A stretch of DNA of 64,000 bases, taken from NCBI GenBank assembly GCA_031553495.1, contig JAVBLN010000037.1:6313-70312 (forward strand), in the 5' to 3' direction. The stretch is from Pinibacter sp031553495. Its GTDB lineage: Bacteria; Bacteroidota; Bacteroidia; Chitinophagales; Chitinophagaceae. The position numbers were made by a program, and so were the translations under genes. Of this stretch, positions 17,773 to 26,427 are shown piece by piece (positions within the stretch are counted from its first letter, which is position 1; each line of letters begins with the position of its first letter). The notes under the pieces were generated by a model, which was given only the letters and a program-made list of their open reading frames with translations, was not told the origin of the DNA and did not search any database.

Positions 17773-17903
17773 GTAATGACTTCTGAAATTATTCCTCAGA
17801 TAAGCGCCATCAGATTTTGCAATAAAAATCATTTTTTGCGAAATAAACAAAAACAATTTGGGTACTGATTCTATTCGTATATTTCAGCATAAAATAATGC
17901 AAT

Positions 17904-18671
17904 ATGAGCGTTATAAATATAAGCAATCTCAAAAAACAATTCACCGGAAATTATGTGTTAAAAAATATCAATCTCAATTTTGATGGCGGGCAAATCATTG
18001 GGTATATAGGGCCGAATGGGGCCGGCAAAAGTACCACTATCAAAATTTTGACGGGTATTATCCAGGATTTCGGAGGCGATGTAAATGTGCTGGGTATGGA
18101 CATTCGCAAGAATGCCATCGATGTAAAACAGCGTATTGGCTATATACCGGAAAACGCCGTACTGTATGATGTACTTACCCCTGTTGAATACTTGCGCTTC
18201 GTAGGCGGACTTTACCAACTGGATGCCGCCACCATCGACAGGAAAACGCAGGAATTACTACGCCTGTTTGATTTGCATGATAAAGCAGATGTGCGCATGA
18301 CTAATTTCAGTAAAGGAATGCGCCAGAAAGTACTGCTTATTTCGGGCCTCATGCACAACCCGGATATTATTTTTCTTGACGAACCGCTTAGCGGACTTGA
18401 CGCAAATGCCGTCATAATGGTAAAGGAAATATTGCTGCAACTGAAACTTTCCGGTAAAACAATTTTTTATTCATCACATATTATGGATGTGGTAGAAAAG
18501 ATCAGCGACAGAATTATAATCATCGACAACGGCGAAGTGATTGCAGACGGCAGCTTTGAGACGCTTCGCAATGAAGCACACAAAGGTTCTCTTGAAAATA
18601 TTTTTACTTCCTTAACCGGAAACCAGCAACACCAGTCGGTTGCCACCGAATTTATTGAAGCGCTGAAGTAA
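17904..18671 (+). CDS. ABC transporter ATP-binding protein
   Basis: A 255-residue ATPase subunit. Walker A is GPNGAGKST (about residues 37-45), the Q-loop region is IPENAVLYD, the signature is degenerate (NFSKGMRQK), Walker B is IIFLDEPLSGLD, and the switch His is in YSSHIMD. The SKGMRQK form and the C-terminal ending are typical of exporters paired with ABC-2 type permeases. The next same-strand gene, at 19049, is such a permease, separated by 377 bases that hold repeat copy 9 and other short repeats. The substrate is unknown. Confidence 0.92.
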   Translation: MSVINISNLKKQFTGNYVLKNINLNFDGGQIIGYIGPNGAGKSTTIKILTGIIQDFGGDVNVLGMDIRKNAIDVKQRIGYIPENAVLYDVLTPVEYLRFVGGLYQLDAATIDRKTQELLRLFDLHDKADVRMTNFSKGMRQKVLLISGLMHNPDIIFLDEPLSGLDANAVIMVKEILLQLKLSGKTIFYSSHIMDVVEKISDRIIIIDNGEVIADGSFETLRNEAHKGSLENIFTSLTGNQQHQSVATEFIEALK

Positions 18672-18676
18672 TGTGA

Positions 18677-18715
18677 GAATGAATTTGAAAATTTGAAAAT
18701 GTGCTGATTTGAAAA
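18677..18715. repeat. Octamer tandem repeat (TTTGAAAA)
   Basis: Period-8 units starting six bases after the ABC ATPase stop codon, nearly identical to 8982-9022. Degenerate AATTCAAG units continue near 18780. Confidence 0.6.
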
Positions 18716-18805
18716 TGCGGTAGGATTGGTATTGTTTATTTGGATTGAACAACACTTGATAATATAATGAAGTGATGATGTTTTCAATAATTCAAGAATT
18801 AGGAG

Positions 18806-18860
18806 ATGCCGTTGTTGCGTGTGTAGGGCGGACATTGTGCGATGGCACACCAACAACCAG
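18806..18860. repeat. REP-like palindromic repeat, copy 1 of 2
   Basis: GTTGTTGCGTGTG (18811-18823) can pair with CACACCAACAAC (18846-18857) with one bulged base. A second copy with the same internal GTAGGG and CATTGTGCGA segments lies at 39163-39217. Confidence 0.6.
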
Positions 18861-18909
18861 GAACAGGTAATATTAAATTGTAATGATACTGTCAATGATT
18901 CAATGATTT

Positions 18910-18976
18910 GCCCAATAGCATTACTACTGTACAAGTGAGTGACACAACGATGCTTAATAGTAGCACTACCGCCGGT
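18910..18976 (-). repeat. Dispersed intergenic repeat, copy 9 (type A)
   Basis: Minus-strand copy between the ABC ATPase and its probable permease, with CCGCCGGTACCAAAAAA at the constant boundary on the plus strand. Confidence 0.87.
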
Positions 18977-19048
18977 ACCAAAAAATAAATGCAATAAAAG
19001 AAACTGACCAAATCTAACCAATCAATAATTCAATAATTTAATGATTCG

Positions 19049-20713
19049 ATGAACCGTCTCTTATTAAAACTTGTTTATCTTTTTCGCGGATTGCTTTCCG
19101 GCAAAGATGTTGATTTTGATAAAATGATGATCATTGTAAATACTAAGCTTACAATGGATACACGCCGTGTGTATATCAACATTAAAAACACAAAGGAAAA
19201 TGAAAACCGTAACCGCCTGAATATGGTGTTGCTTACGTACGCGTTTTTCGGTGTAATGATCGGCTTAATTGTTTTCATGATTCCTTCATTCCTGTTATGC
19301 ATGATCATTTTTCATGCCTATATATTGTTTATGATGGCCATGACACTCATCACCGATTTTTCAACCGTACTACTCGATACCGCCGATAACCAGATCATTC
19401 TTCCACGCCCTGTAAGTAGCAAAACCATTTTTATGGCAAGAATGGTGCACATTATGATCTACCTTTTACAATTCACCATCGCGCTAACTATAGTGCCGGT
19501 TATATTTGTTTTCATAAAATTTGGGATCCTCACCGGCATCGCATTTTGCCTTACTACATTACTTACGGTTTTGCTGGCGGTTTTTACCACATATCTCTTT
19601 TATCTTGTAATGCTGCGCTTCAGCAGCGAACATAAGATCAAAGAAATAATCACTTATTCTCAGATTTTCATGGTCGTGTTCTTTGCGCTGGGCTACCAGC
19701 TTGTTCCGCGCCTCATTCACATGGATGCATTCCAAGGCTCATTTGAACTGGCATGGTATACTTACTTAATGCCGCCCGTTTGGATGGCGCTCTTTCTTGA
19801 AGCAATACACAATCTTTCGTTCGATGGCCTGCATATAGCAATGGCACTACTTTCGGTTACTATGCCGTTAATCACATTTTGGGTTCTGAATAAATTTTTG
19901 ACACCTTACTTTTCAAAAAAGATTTCAGTGCTTAATGCCGATACTATACACATCAAAAAGCAAAATGTGGATGTGTATAACCAAAAAAGCATCTCGCAAA
20001 AACTCTCTGATATCTTTTGCAAACGAGGATTGGAACGCAGCTCGTTTGAAATGACATGGAAAATAACCGGACGTGATAAATTATTTCGCCTGCAGTTTTA
20101 TCCAAGCCTGGCATATATTTTAATATTCGTTTTCGTATTTGTTTTTAGAAGCGATCAAAGCATTACCGAAAGCTGGAAAAATCTTCCTAACAGTTCCAGT
20201 TTCCTTGCACTTATTTATGTACCGCTTTTCACTATATCCATAGGCATAATGATAATAGCTTTTAATGAAAACTTTCAGGCAGCATGGGTATATTTTTGTT
20301 CGCCGGTTACAAGGCCCGGCGAGCTGCTTACCGGTTCATTAAAAGCCTTACTGATTAAGTATTTTCTACCGGCATATATTATCATGTTTGCAATAGCGTT
20401 TTACATCTGGCATTGGCAAATCATCGACGATTTTATTTTCGGACTATTCAACAACCTGCTAAGCTTTTTTATTGTTGCAGCCCTAACACCACATCACCTC
20501 CCGTTTTCAAAACAGCCCAGCACACAACAACAGGCAGGGAAGCTAGCCATTGTTTTTTTACAAATGATTATGATTGGGATTCTTATATTGATCCATTATT
20601 TATTATTGAAAATACCATATGCTCTGTATGCACTCACACCATTATTTCTTATTGGTTTTATAGCTATACTTAGAAATTTGCAAAAACTGCCGTGGCGAAA
20701 AATTTCGTTATAG
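19049..20713 (+). CDS. ABC-2 type exporter permease, partner of the ATPase at 17904
   Basis: A 554-residue membrane protein with about eleven hydrophobic segments in two blocks (about 60-310 and 350-550), joined by a cytoplasmic stretch containing LNADTIHIKKQNVDVYNQKS. It lacks catalytic motifs, as expected of a permease. The N-terminal 55 residues are soluble and charged (KNTKENENRNR). Its place after a lone ABC ATPase on the same strand makes a two-gene exporter likely; the order is ATPase then permease. Length fits two fused half-permeases. No substrate clue. Confidence 0.75.
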   Translation: MNRLLLKLVYLFRGLLSGKDVDFDKMMIIVNTKLTMDTRRVYINIKNTKENENRNRLNMVLLTYAFFGVMIGLIVFMIPSFLLCMIIFHAYILFMMAMTLITDFSTVLLDTADNQIILPRPVSSKTIFMARMVHIMIYLLQFTIALTIVPVIFVFIKFGILTGIAFCLTTLLTVLLAVFTTYLFYLVMLRFSSEHKIKEIITYSQIFMVVFFALGYQLVPRLIHMDAFQGSFELAWYTYLMPPVWMALFLEAIHNLSFDGLHIAMALLSVTMPLITFWVLNKFLTPYFSKKISVLNADTIHIKKQNVDVYNQKSISQKLSDIFCKRGLERSSFEMTWKITGRDKLFRLQFYPSLAYILIFVFVFVFRSDQSITESWKNLPNSSSFLALIYVPLFTISIGIMIIAFNENFQAAWVYFCSPVTRPGELLTGSLKALLIKYFLPAYIIMFAIAFYIWHWQIIDDFIFGLFNNLLSFFIVAALTPHHLPFSKQPSTQQQAGKLAIVFLQMIMIGILILIHYLLLKIPYALYALTPLFLIGFIAILRNLQKLPWRKISL

Positions 20714-20797
20714 CAATTAGTTTCATCCATGAGTTGCACAAGGCCGCCTTCAAAATTATTAATAAGAGCTGCATATAAGACCTACTTTTATTATGGA

Positions 20798-20865
20798 CCC
20801 GGCATTTGAATTACTATGGAACGGCCGTTGCGTCGCACTCTTGTGCTGAAGTAATTCTATTCGGC
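20798..20865 (+). repeat. Dispersed intergenic repeat, copy 10 (divergent hybrid)
   Basis: CCCGGCATTTGAATTACTAT left arm, core GTTGCGTCGCACTCTTG, right arm GAAGTAATTCTATTCGGC. It combines a type B-like core with a type A-like end. Confidence 0.7.
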
Positions 20866-20988
20866 AAATTATAACCAGGCACTAAATGATTCTTACTTTC
20901 TTGTTTGTGCAAAAAACTAAAATCCATAAATCAAACCCGACCTACAGCATTTAAAATTTCAAATCTCAAATCTCAAATTAAAGTGCTT

Positions 20989-20996
20989 TATTTTTG
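20989..20996 (+). promoter_or_regulatory. Predicted -7 promoter box of the YggS gene (TATTTTTG)
   Basis: A perfect TAnnTTTG box ending 25 bases upstream of the ATG at 21022. It sits just after a CAAATCT heptamer tract (about 20957-20978). Confidence 0.5.
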
Positions 20997-21021
20997 CTAC
21001 CTAATTCAACAATTCATTTTC

Positions 21022-21687
21022 ATGGCTATAAACATAGAAGCATTTAAAAGTATAACCCGGGAGTTAACGGAAAAAAATGTTCAACTGGTGGCAGTTTCCA
21101 AAACAAAACCGGTGGAGGATATAAAAGCATTATACGATCTTGGGCAAAGAGATTTTGGAGAAAACTATGTGCAGGAAATAACAGAAAAACAACAGCTATT
21201 ACCAACAGATATTCGCTGGCATTTTATAGGACATTTACAAAGCAATAAAGTTAAATTCATTGCGCCGTTCATACACCTGGTGCATGGCGTGGACAGTTTT
21301 AAACTTTTGCAGGAAATCAACAAACAAGCTGCAAAAAATAACCGCGTTATAGATTGCCTGTTGCAGATGCATATTGCGCAGGAAGAAACAAAATTCGGGC
21401 TTGACGAAAAAGAATTGTTTGAGGTCATACCTCAACTTTCTTCCATGAAAAATGTGAGAGTACTAGGCCTGATGGGGATGGCTTCATTTATAGATGATGC
21501 TGGCAAAGTGAGAAACGAGTTTACATATTTGAAACAAATTTTTGAACAGCTCAAAAAGAATTATGCTGCCGATAATCTTCAACCAACGATACTTTCCATG
21601 GGCATGAGCGGCGATTATAACATGGCTATAGAAGAAGGCAGCACTATGGTAAGAATAGGAAGCCTGTTGTTTGGAGCCAGGAGCTGA
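21022..21687 (+). CDS. YggS family pyridoxal phosphate homeostasis protein
   Basis: A cytoplasmic PLP-binding protein of the alanine racemase-like fold-type III, 221 residues. It shows the PLP lysine in VAVSKTKP (about residue 27), RDFGENYVQE, WHFIGHLQSNKVK, GLMGMAS, and the phosphate-binding SMGMSGDYNMAIEEGSTMVRIGS near the end. The family controls free PLP levels and has no known catalytic activity. The ATG at 21022 gives MAINIEAFK; an upstream open extension to 20905 runs through the promoter and heptamer repeats and is rejected as coding. It is a single gene here, not linked to proC or pilT. Confidence 0.92.
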   Translation: MAINIEAFKSITRELTEKNVQLVAVSKTKPVEDIKALYDLGQRDFGENYVQEITEKQQLLPTDIRWHFIGHLQSNKVKFIAPFIHLVHGVDSFKLLQEINKQAAKNNRVIDCLLQMHIAQEETKFGLDEKELFEVIPQLSSMKNVRVLGLMGMASFIDDAGKVRNEFTYLKQIFEQLKKNYAADNLQPTILSMGMSGDYNMAIEEGSTMVRIGSLLFGARS

Positions 21688-21689
21688 GA

Positions 21690-21745
21690 GAGGTCAGAGA
21701 TCAGTTGGCAGTTGGCAGTAGACAGTAGAGAAAACAGAGATCAGA
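21690..21745. repeat. Heptamer tract (GATCAGT / GGCAGTT / GACAGTA units)
   Basis: Degenerate 7-base units starting two bases after the YggS stop. They are the inverse of the tract at 22098-22147, so the two enclose both palindromic elements of this 629-base gap. Confidence 0.65.
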
Positions 21746-21799
21746 AGACAGCGGAGCTGTTCGATATGTTAGCACAACGCTTGTAGAACAGCATCGCTG

Positions 21800-21904
21800 T
21801 TTAACCACAAGGGGCACAATAGAGGCTCAAGGTACACAAGGGTTTGCTGAATTGTTACCAACCCTTGTGAGCCTTATGCTTTCTTGGTGAACCTTGTGGT
21901 TAAA
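21800..21904. repeat. Palindromic element of about 105 bp, possible MITE or REP
   Basis: Perfect 13-bp terminal inverted repeats TTTAACCACAAGG (21800-21812) and CCTTGTGGTTAAA (21892-21904). An inner perfect 10-bp inverted repeat, CACAAGGGTT (21835-21844) and AACCCTTGTG (21860-21869), suggests a long stem with internal loops. It contains no reading frame. Confidence 0.7.
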
Positions 21905-21946
21905 ATAAATTGAGAATGGAGAGTTGAGAATGGAGAATGCTCATAG

Positions 21947-22076
21947 CTGGCGCAGGTCTCCTGACCTGTGCCCACGCGTTACTTGACTAATAACTAAAAA
22001 AAAAGTTCATTGACAACATCCTTACTTTCAGGTAAAATAAGTAACGACTAGGCAAAGGCCGGGAGGCCTGCGCCAG
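21947..22076. repeat. Paired-hairpin element of 130 bp with 38-bp imperfect terminal inverted repeats
   Basis: The left arm (21947-21984) begins CTGGCGCAGG and ends CGTTACTT. The right arm (22039-22076) is its inverse with about seven differences. Each arm is itself a small hairpin (CAGGTC/GACCTG on the left, AGGCC/GGCCT on the right), giving a two-hairpin layout like BIMEs built from inverted REPs. The centre is AT-rich and non-coding. Confidence 0.7.
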
Positions 22077-22097
22077 ATGTAGCGCCGCCATCTTCAA

Positions 22098-22147
22098 TTT
22101 CTGACTTCTCTGCTGCCCGTGGCCCACTGTCACCAGCCCACTAAAGT
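22098..22147 (-). repeat. Heptamer tail (tail H) of repeat copy 11
   Basis: CTGACTT, CTCTGCT, GCCCGTG, GCCCACT-type units end in CCCACTAAAGTT at the core. Confidence 0.65.
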
Positions 22148-22202
22148 TCCTGCCGTACAAGTGAGTGACACAACGATGCTTAATAGTAGCACTACCGCCG
22201 GT
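22148..22202 (-). repeat. Dispersed intergenic repeat, copy 11 (type A)
   Basis: Minus-strand copy upstream of glnS, standard core, CCGCCGGTCCCAAAAAAAA boundary on the plus strand. Confidence 0.86.
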
Positions 22203-22215
22203 CCCAAAAAAAATT

Positions 22216-22256
22216 GCACATCGTATATAGATGTGCCGGACCGGGAATGCACCCGG
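22216..22256 (+). promoter_or_regulatory. Two adjacent stem-loops in the glnS leader
   Basis: GCACATC (22216-22222) pairs with GATGTGC (22230-22236). CCGGG (22241-22245) pairs with CCCGG (22252-22256). They lie 60-100 bases upstream of the glnS ATG and outside the dispersed repeat. They could form a leader RNA structure or a protein site; no T-tract follows, so simple termination is unlikely. Confidence 0.4.
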
Positions 22257-22316
22257 CGGCTTCATCAGTATGCGCCAAAAGCCTTAAATTCGCAAGTCCA
22301 AAAGGCATTTAAAACT

Positions 22317-23993
22317 ATGAGCGAGATTAAGAAAGAAGAAGAAAAGTCTCTCAATTTCCTGGAAGAAATTATTGAAGAAGATTTGAATAGAGGCCGTTAT
22401 AAGAGCATTCTGACGCGTTTTCCGCCAGAGCCAAATGGTTATTTACATATAGGCCATGCCAAAAGCATTTGCCTCAATTTTGGCCTGGCACAGAAATATG
22501 GCGGCAAAACCAACCTTCGCTTTGATGACACCAATCCCGTTACGGAAGATACCGAATATGTGGATAGCATAAAGGAAGACATACAATGGCTGGGCTTTAA
22601 ATGGGCCAGGGAATTGTATGCATCTGATTATTTTGAGCAACTATACAACTTTGCGATTGCGCTTATTCAAAAAGGATTGGCGTATGTGGATGACAGCACT
22701 TCGGAGGAAATTGCGCAGCAAAAGGGCACCCCCACCGAGCCGGGCATTGCCAATACATACCGATCAAGAAGTGTGGAAGAAAATATGCGGTTGTTTACTG
22801 AAATGCGTGAAGGAAAGTATAAAGACGGAGAAAAAGTTCTGCGTGCAAAAATTGATTTGGCTTCGCCAAACATGCATATGCGCGACCCGATCTTATATCG
22901 CATTAAACATGCACACCATCACCGCACGGGCGACAAATGGTGCATTTACCCGATGTATGATTTTGCACACGGACAAAGCGACAGCATTGAGAATATTACG
23001 CATTCCATTTGTACGCTTGAATTTATACCGCACCGCCCATTGTATGATTGGTTTATTGAAAAGCTGGAAATTTTCCCTTCGCATCAATATGAGTTTTCAA
23101 GGCTTAATCTTACCTACACGGTAATGAGTAAACGAAAACTAAAACAACTGGTAGAAGAGAAATATGTAACTGCATGGGATGATCCGCGAATGCCTACTAT
23201 TAGCGGCTTTCGCAGGCGCGGCTACACTCCTCGAAGTATACATGTGTTTGCAGATAAAATTGGCGTGGCCAAACGTGAAAACCTGATTGATGTATCGCTA
23301 CTGGAATTTTGTATTCGGGAAGATCTTAATAAAACATCCATACGGCGCATGGTGGTGTTTGATCCGCTGAAAGTGGTGATTACAAACTTTGAGGCCGCTA
23401 TGGAAATTTTAAAAGGCGAAAACAATCCGGAAGATCCTCATACCACTTACCGCGATATTCCGTTTAGCCGCGAAATTTATATAGAACGCGAAGACTTTAT
23501 GGAAGTGGCTCCAAAGAAATTCTTCCGTTTGGCGCCGGGACAAATGGTTCGTTTGAAACACGCTTATATTATTAAGTGTGATGATTTTGTGAAAGATGCC
23601 AATGGTAATATTACCGAACTTCAATGTTCGTACATACCGGAAAGCAAAAGTGGCAGCGATACCAGCGGCATTCATGTAAAAGGCACTCTGCACTGGGTAA
23701 GTGTTCCTCATGCAATTAATGCAGAAGTAAGATTGTATGACAGATTGTTTAAAGTGGAGGACCCATCCAGCGAAGAAGGCGATTTTAAAGATTATATAAA
23801 TCCTAATTCACTTGATGTGGTAGAAACCGTGTATGCAGAGCCTGCGTTGAAACAATCGAAATTTGATGACCGTTACCAGTTCCTGCGGAAAGGTTATTTC
23901 TGCCTTGATAAAGATACTTCGGAAGAAAAACTTGTTTTCAACAGAACGGTAACGCTGAAAGATACCTGGGCGAAGGAAGTGAAGAAAGGGTAA
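22317..23993 (+). CDS. glnS: Glutamine--tRNA ligase
   Basis: A class I aminoacyl-tRNA synthetase that charges tRNA-Gln in the cytoplasm. It has the HIGH-type motif PPEPNGYLHIGHAKS (about residues 38-52) and the KMSKS-type VMSKRKL (about residue 270), with FDDTNP, YPMYDFAHGQSD and the C-terminal anticodon-binding beta-barrels. TMHMRDP is represented as MHMRDP, and length (558) is normal for bacterial GlnRS. The ATG at 22317 (MSEIKKEEEK) is chosen; the open frame continues upstream to 22119 through the dispersed repeat, which is not plausible protein. A strong terminator follows at 24054. Confidence 0.95.
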   Translation: MSEIKKEEEKSLNFLEEIIEEDLNRGRYKSILTRFPPEPNGYLHIGHAKSICLNFGLAQKYGGKTNLRFDDTNPVTEDTEYVDSIKEDIQWLGFKWARELYASDYFEQLYNFAIALIQKGLAYVDDSTSEEIAQQKGTPTEPGIANTYRSRSVEENMRLFTEMREGKYKDGEKVLRAKIDLASPNMHMRDPILYRIKHAHHHRTGDKWCIYPMYDFAHGQSDSIENITHSICTLEFIPHRPLYDWFIEKLEIFPSHQYEFSRLNLTYTVMSKRKLKQLVEEKYVTAWDDPRMPTISGFRRRGYTPRSIHVFADKIGVAKRENLIDVSLLEFCIREDLNKTSIRRMVVFDPLKVVITNFEAAMEILKGENNPEDPHTTYRDIPFSREIYIEREDFMEVAPKKFFRLAPGQMVRLKHAYIIKCDDFVKDANGNITELQCSYIPESKSGSDTSGIHVKGTLHWVSVPHAINAEVRLYDRLFKVEDPSSEEGDFKDYINPNSLDVVETVYAEPALKQSKFDDRYQFLRKGYFCLDKDTSEEKLVFNRTVTLKDTWAKEVKKG

Positions 23994-24053
23994 AGATGGA
24001 ATTGAAGTTCGCTGAACCAAGAGGAATTGTTTTTTATTATTATTCAAACTAAA

Positions 24054-24095
24054 AAAAGTCCTTGTGAAGATTTTTTATATCCCACAAGGACTTTT
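24054..24095 (+). terminator. Intrinsic terminator after glnS
   Basis: A perfect 13-bp inverted repeat, AAAAGTCCTTGTG and CACAAGGACTTTT, around a 16-base loop, with flanking A and T runs. It is usable in either direction. Confidence 0.75.
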
Positions 24096-24222
24096 CAATT
24101 CTGCTTTGCCAAACTAATTTGCAAAACAGTAATTCCCTGATATAAAAAATTTGTATCTTCAAGAGAACTTCTTACCCCGAATCGCAGTTAATCTTTACAA
24201 ATTCAGTCCAAAAGAAAATTAT

Positions 24223-24834
24223 ATGAAACAAATCATTCCAATCGTATTACTGTTTTTTTCAACAACAGCCTTTTCACAAAAAACAGTTACCGAACAATTT
24301 CAAAAAATTACCACAATGGAGCAGGCGCAAAAATTTATTGATGACAATGCGCCACTTAAACCGGTTATTTTTAACGTAACAGCCGGTAAAGACAGTTCGA
24401 TTATTGCCAAACGCATATTGCGCCAGGCAAAAGGAACTGTTTTCAACGTAGGATATGTTACTTACAAGGTGTTGGAATCAGAAGAGTCTGTTAAGTACAG
24501 GGCGAGTTATATCTTTCTCGATGGCGGTTCTTTAACACCGGCCGAAGTTGATAGTTTAAAGAAAGTTATCGTTAAAAAAGCTAACGACGGCGAATCTTTC
24601 CAGGCGCTTTCCGATCAATACACTATGGATGGCAATACCACTCATGGCGATACAGGCTGGTTCTTTGGAGTGGAAATGATGCCGGAAGAATTCCAGGATG
24701 CTGTTGCCAAACATAAAACCGGCGAAATCTTTTTTGTGGATGTTCCCGAAAGACAATGGCATTACATTGTTAAGAAAACATACGATGATGATCTCAAGAA
24801 AGAGATGACCGTGCTTCGGGCAAACGGCAGATAA
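24223..24834 (+). CDS. Exported PpiC-type (parvulin) peptidyl-prolyl isomerase
   Basis: A 203-residue protein with a signal peptide (MKQIIPIVLLFFSTTAFSQ, residues 1-19). The rotamase part (about residues 80-190) shows the parvulin pattern: RASYIFLDGG, ANDGESFQALSDQYTMDGNTTHGDTGWF, EFQDAVAKHKTGEIFFV, and WHYIVKKTYD at the end. These correspond to the SurA/PpiC core, and it should act in the periplasm on outer-membrane or secreted protein folding. The ATG at 24223 is chosen because it opens the signal peptide; an upstream alternative start at 24151 adds residues without signal character. Repeat copy 12 starts eight bases after the stop. Confidence 0.85.
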   Translation: MKQIIPIVLLFFSTTAFSQKTVTEQFQKITTMEQAQKFIDDNAPLKPVIFNVTAGKDSSIIAKRILRQAKGTVFNVGYVTYKVLESEESVKYRASYIFLDGGSLTPAEVDSLKKVIVKKANDGESFQALSDQYTMDGNTTHGDTGWFFGVEMMPEEFQDAVAKHKTGEIFFVDVPERQWHYIVKKTYDDDLKKEMTVLRANGR

Positions 24835-24841
24835 GAGGCTG

Positions 24842-24907
24842 CCCCATAGCATTCCTGCCGTACAAGTGAGTGACACAACGATGCTCAATAGCAGCACCGC
24901 CGCCGGT
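24842..24907 (-). repeat. Dispersed intergenic repeat, copy 12 (type A)
   Basis: Minus-strand copy with several substitutions (GCTCAATAGCAGCACCGCC on the plus strand), only eight bases from the end of the isomerase gene and without a recognisable tail. Confidence 0.82.
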
Positions 24908-24966
24908 TCCAAAAAATAACGCCATATATTATACTGTATGAGGTATACCAAGGCATACAAATAAAA

Positions 24967-25016
24967 AAGTTGTTTGAATTAATACCACCAATGCGTTTTA
25001 TTAATTCAAACAACTT
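24967..25016 (-). terminator. Intrinsic terminator of sucC
   Basis: A perfect 18-bp inverted repeat, AAGTTGTTTGAATTAATA with its inverse, around a 14-base loop. On the minus strand it is followed by a T-run, so it serves sucC. Confidence 0.78.
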
Positions 25017-25038
25017 ATACAACAATATCGGTAACCGC

Positions 25039-26250
25039 CTACGCTACGGCTTTATTAACAAGGGCTGCGGCTTCGCTTAGCAAAATGGCGCTTTGCACTT
25101 TCAGGCCGCTTTCATCAATCAGCTTTTTAGCCTCTTCGGCATTGGTGCCTTGCAGGCGCACAATAATTGGAATATTAATATTACCAAGGCTTTTGTACGC
25201 ATCTATCACGCCCTGCGCCACACGGTCGCAACGCACAATACCTCCAAAAATATTAATGAGTATAGCTTTTACTTTCGGATCTTTTAGTATTATACGGAAA
25301 CCGGCTTCCACGGTTTGAGCATTTGCAGAACCGCCCACATCCAAAAAGTTGGCTGGCTCGCCACCGCTTAGTTTGATCATATCCATGGTAGCCATGGCAA
25401 GTCCGGCGCCATTTACCATACAACCCACATTGCCATCAAGCTTCACAAAATTCAGATTGAATTTTCCCGCTTCCACTTCTGTAGGATCTTCTTCAGACAA
25501 ATCACGCATTGCCACCAGGTCGGGATGACGGGTAAGCGAATTGTCGTCAAGATTCATTTTGCAATCAACCGCTATGATCTTTTCGTCGCTGGTTTTAAAC
25601 AGGGGATTTATTTCAAGCATGCTGCAATCCAGTCCGGTAAATGCATTGTAAAGATTGGTAACGAATTTCACACAGCTTTTAAACGCTTCGCCGCCAAGTC
25701 CCAGATTGAAAGCTATTTTTCGTGCCTGGAAAGGTTGAAGTCCGCCACCGGGATGCACCCATTCTTTAAATATTTTTTCAGGAGTTTTATGAGCCACTTC
25801 TTCAATATCCATTCCGCCTTCGGTGCTGTACATAATTACATTCTGACCTTTCGCCCTATCGAGCAAAATACTCAAATAAAATTCCTTTACCGGGTTGGGA
25901 CCTTCATAATACACATCCTGCGCAACCAGTACTTTATTTACTACTTTTCCCGCTTCGCCGGTTTGTATGGTTACCAAAGTTCCACCAAGTATATTTTGAG
26001 CGATTCCTTTGATATCATCTGCACTTTTTCCGACCGCCACACCTCGTTGTTCGGTGCCGCGTATTTTACCTTTACCACGGCCACCCGCGTGTATTTGCGC
26101 TTTCACCACCGCAAAGGGGCCGCCATATTGGGTTTTAATTTGCTTATAAGCTTCTTCGGCTTCGCTGGGGGTATCGCAGGCAATACCTTCCTGTACTGGC
26201 ACATTATATTTTTTCAGCAATTCTTTGGCTTGATACTCATGAAGATTCAT
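25039..26250 (-). CDS. sucC: Succinate--CoA ligase (ADP-forming), beta subunit
   Basis: The beta subunit of the citric-acid-cycle enzyme that makes ATP or GTP from succinyl-CoA. It begins MNLHEYQAKELLKKYNVP, has the ATP-grasp lysine/glycine loop VVKAQIHAGGRGKGKI (about residues 48-63), LEINPLF, KLDGNVGCMVNGAGLAMATMD, and INIFGGIVRCD near residue 345. Length of 403 fits the family. The alpha subunit gene sucD is not adjacent. A TATTTTCG sequence just upstream of the ATG on the minus strand is one mismatch from the -7 consensus. Confidence 0.95.
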   Translation of the reverse strand: MNLHEYQAKELLKKYNVPVQEGIACDTPSEAEEAYKQIKTQYGGPFAVVKAQIHAGGRGKGKIRGTEQRGVAVGKSADDIKGIAQNILGGTLVTIQTGEAGKVVNKVLVAQDVYYEGPNPVKEFYLSILLDRAKGQNVIMYSTEGGMDIEEVAHKTPEKIFKEWVHPGGGLQPFQARKIAFNLGLGGEAFKSCVKFVTNLYNAFTGLDCSMLEINPLFKTSDEKIIAVDCKMNLDDNSLTRHPDLVAMRDLSEEDPTEVEAGKFNLNFVKLDGNVGCMVNGAGLAMATMDMIKLSGGEPANFLDVGGSANAQTVEAGFRIILKDPKVKAILINIFGGIVRCDRVAQGVIDAYKSLGNINIPIIVRLQGTNAEEAKKLIDESGLKVQSAILLSEAAALVNKAVA

Positions 26251-26374
26251 ATCAGAATATTTGTTTGCGAAAATAGGGAAAATGATTTTATTGAGCTACA
26301 TCATGTTTGAGTAATGAGCGATGTCTGACATCTGATCCCTGATTTGGATTTGAGCATAAACGCACTCAATAAAA

Positions 26375-26408
26375 AAAGCTTAAAAACCGTATAAAGTTTT
26401 TAAGCTTT
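26375..26408 (-). terminator. Intrinsic terminator of the OmpA-like lipoprotein gene
   Basis: A perfect 13-bp inverted repeat AAAGCTTAAAAAC / GTTTTTAAGCTTT with an 8-base loop. It is followed on the minus strand by TTTTTTT. Confidence 0.75.
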
Positions 26409-26427
26409 CTATCTTCAAATCGAAAAA

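Noticed and set aside
17904..20713. Antibiotic or lantibiotic resistance exporter
   Set aside because: ATPase and permease lack motifs specific to those groups, and no regulator or biosynthetic gene is linked.
20905..21021. N-terminal extension of the YggS protein
   Set aside because: It runs through CAAATCT heptamers and the -7 promoter box. ATG at 21022 matches the family start.
21800..22076. Intrinsic terminators for the YggS gene
   Set aside because: The stems are long and interrupted, lack T-tracts and look like mobile palindromes. They may still affect transcription.
22119..22316. N-terminal extension of GlnRS
   Set aside because: It is a translation of repeat copy 11 and the leader hairpins. 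MSEIKKEEE at 22317 is a normal start.
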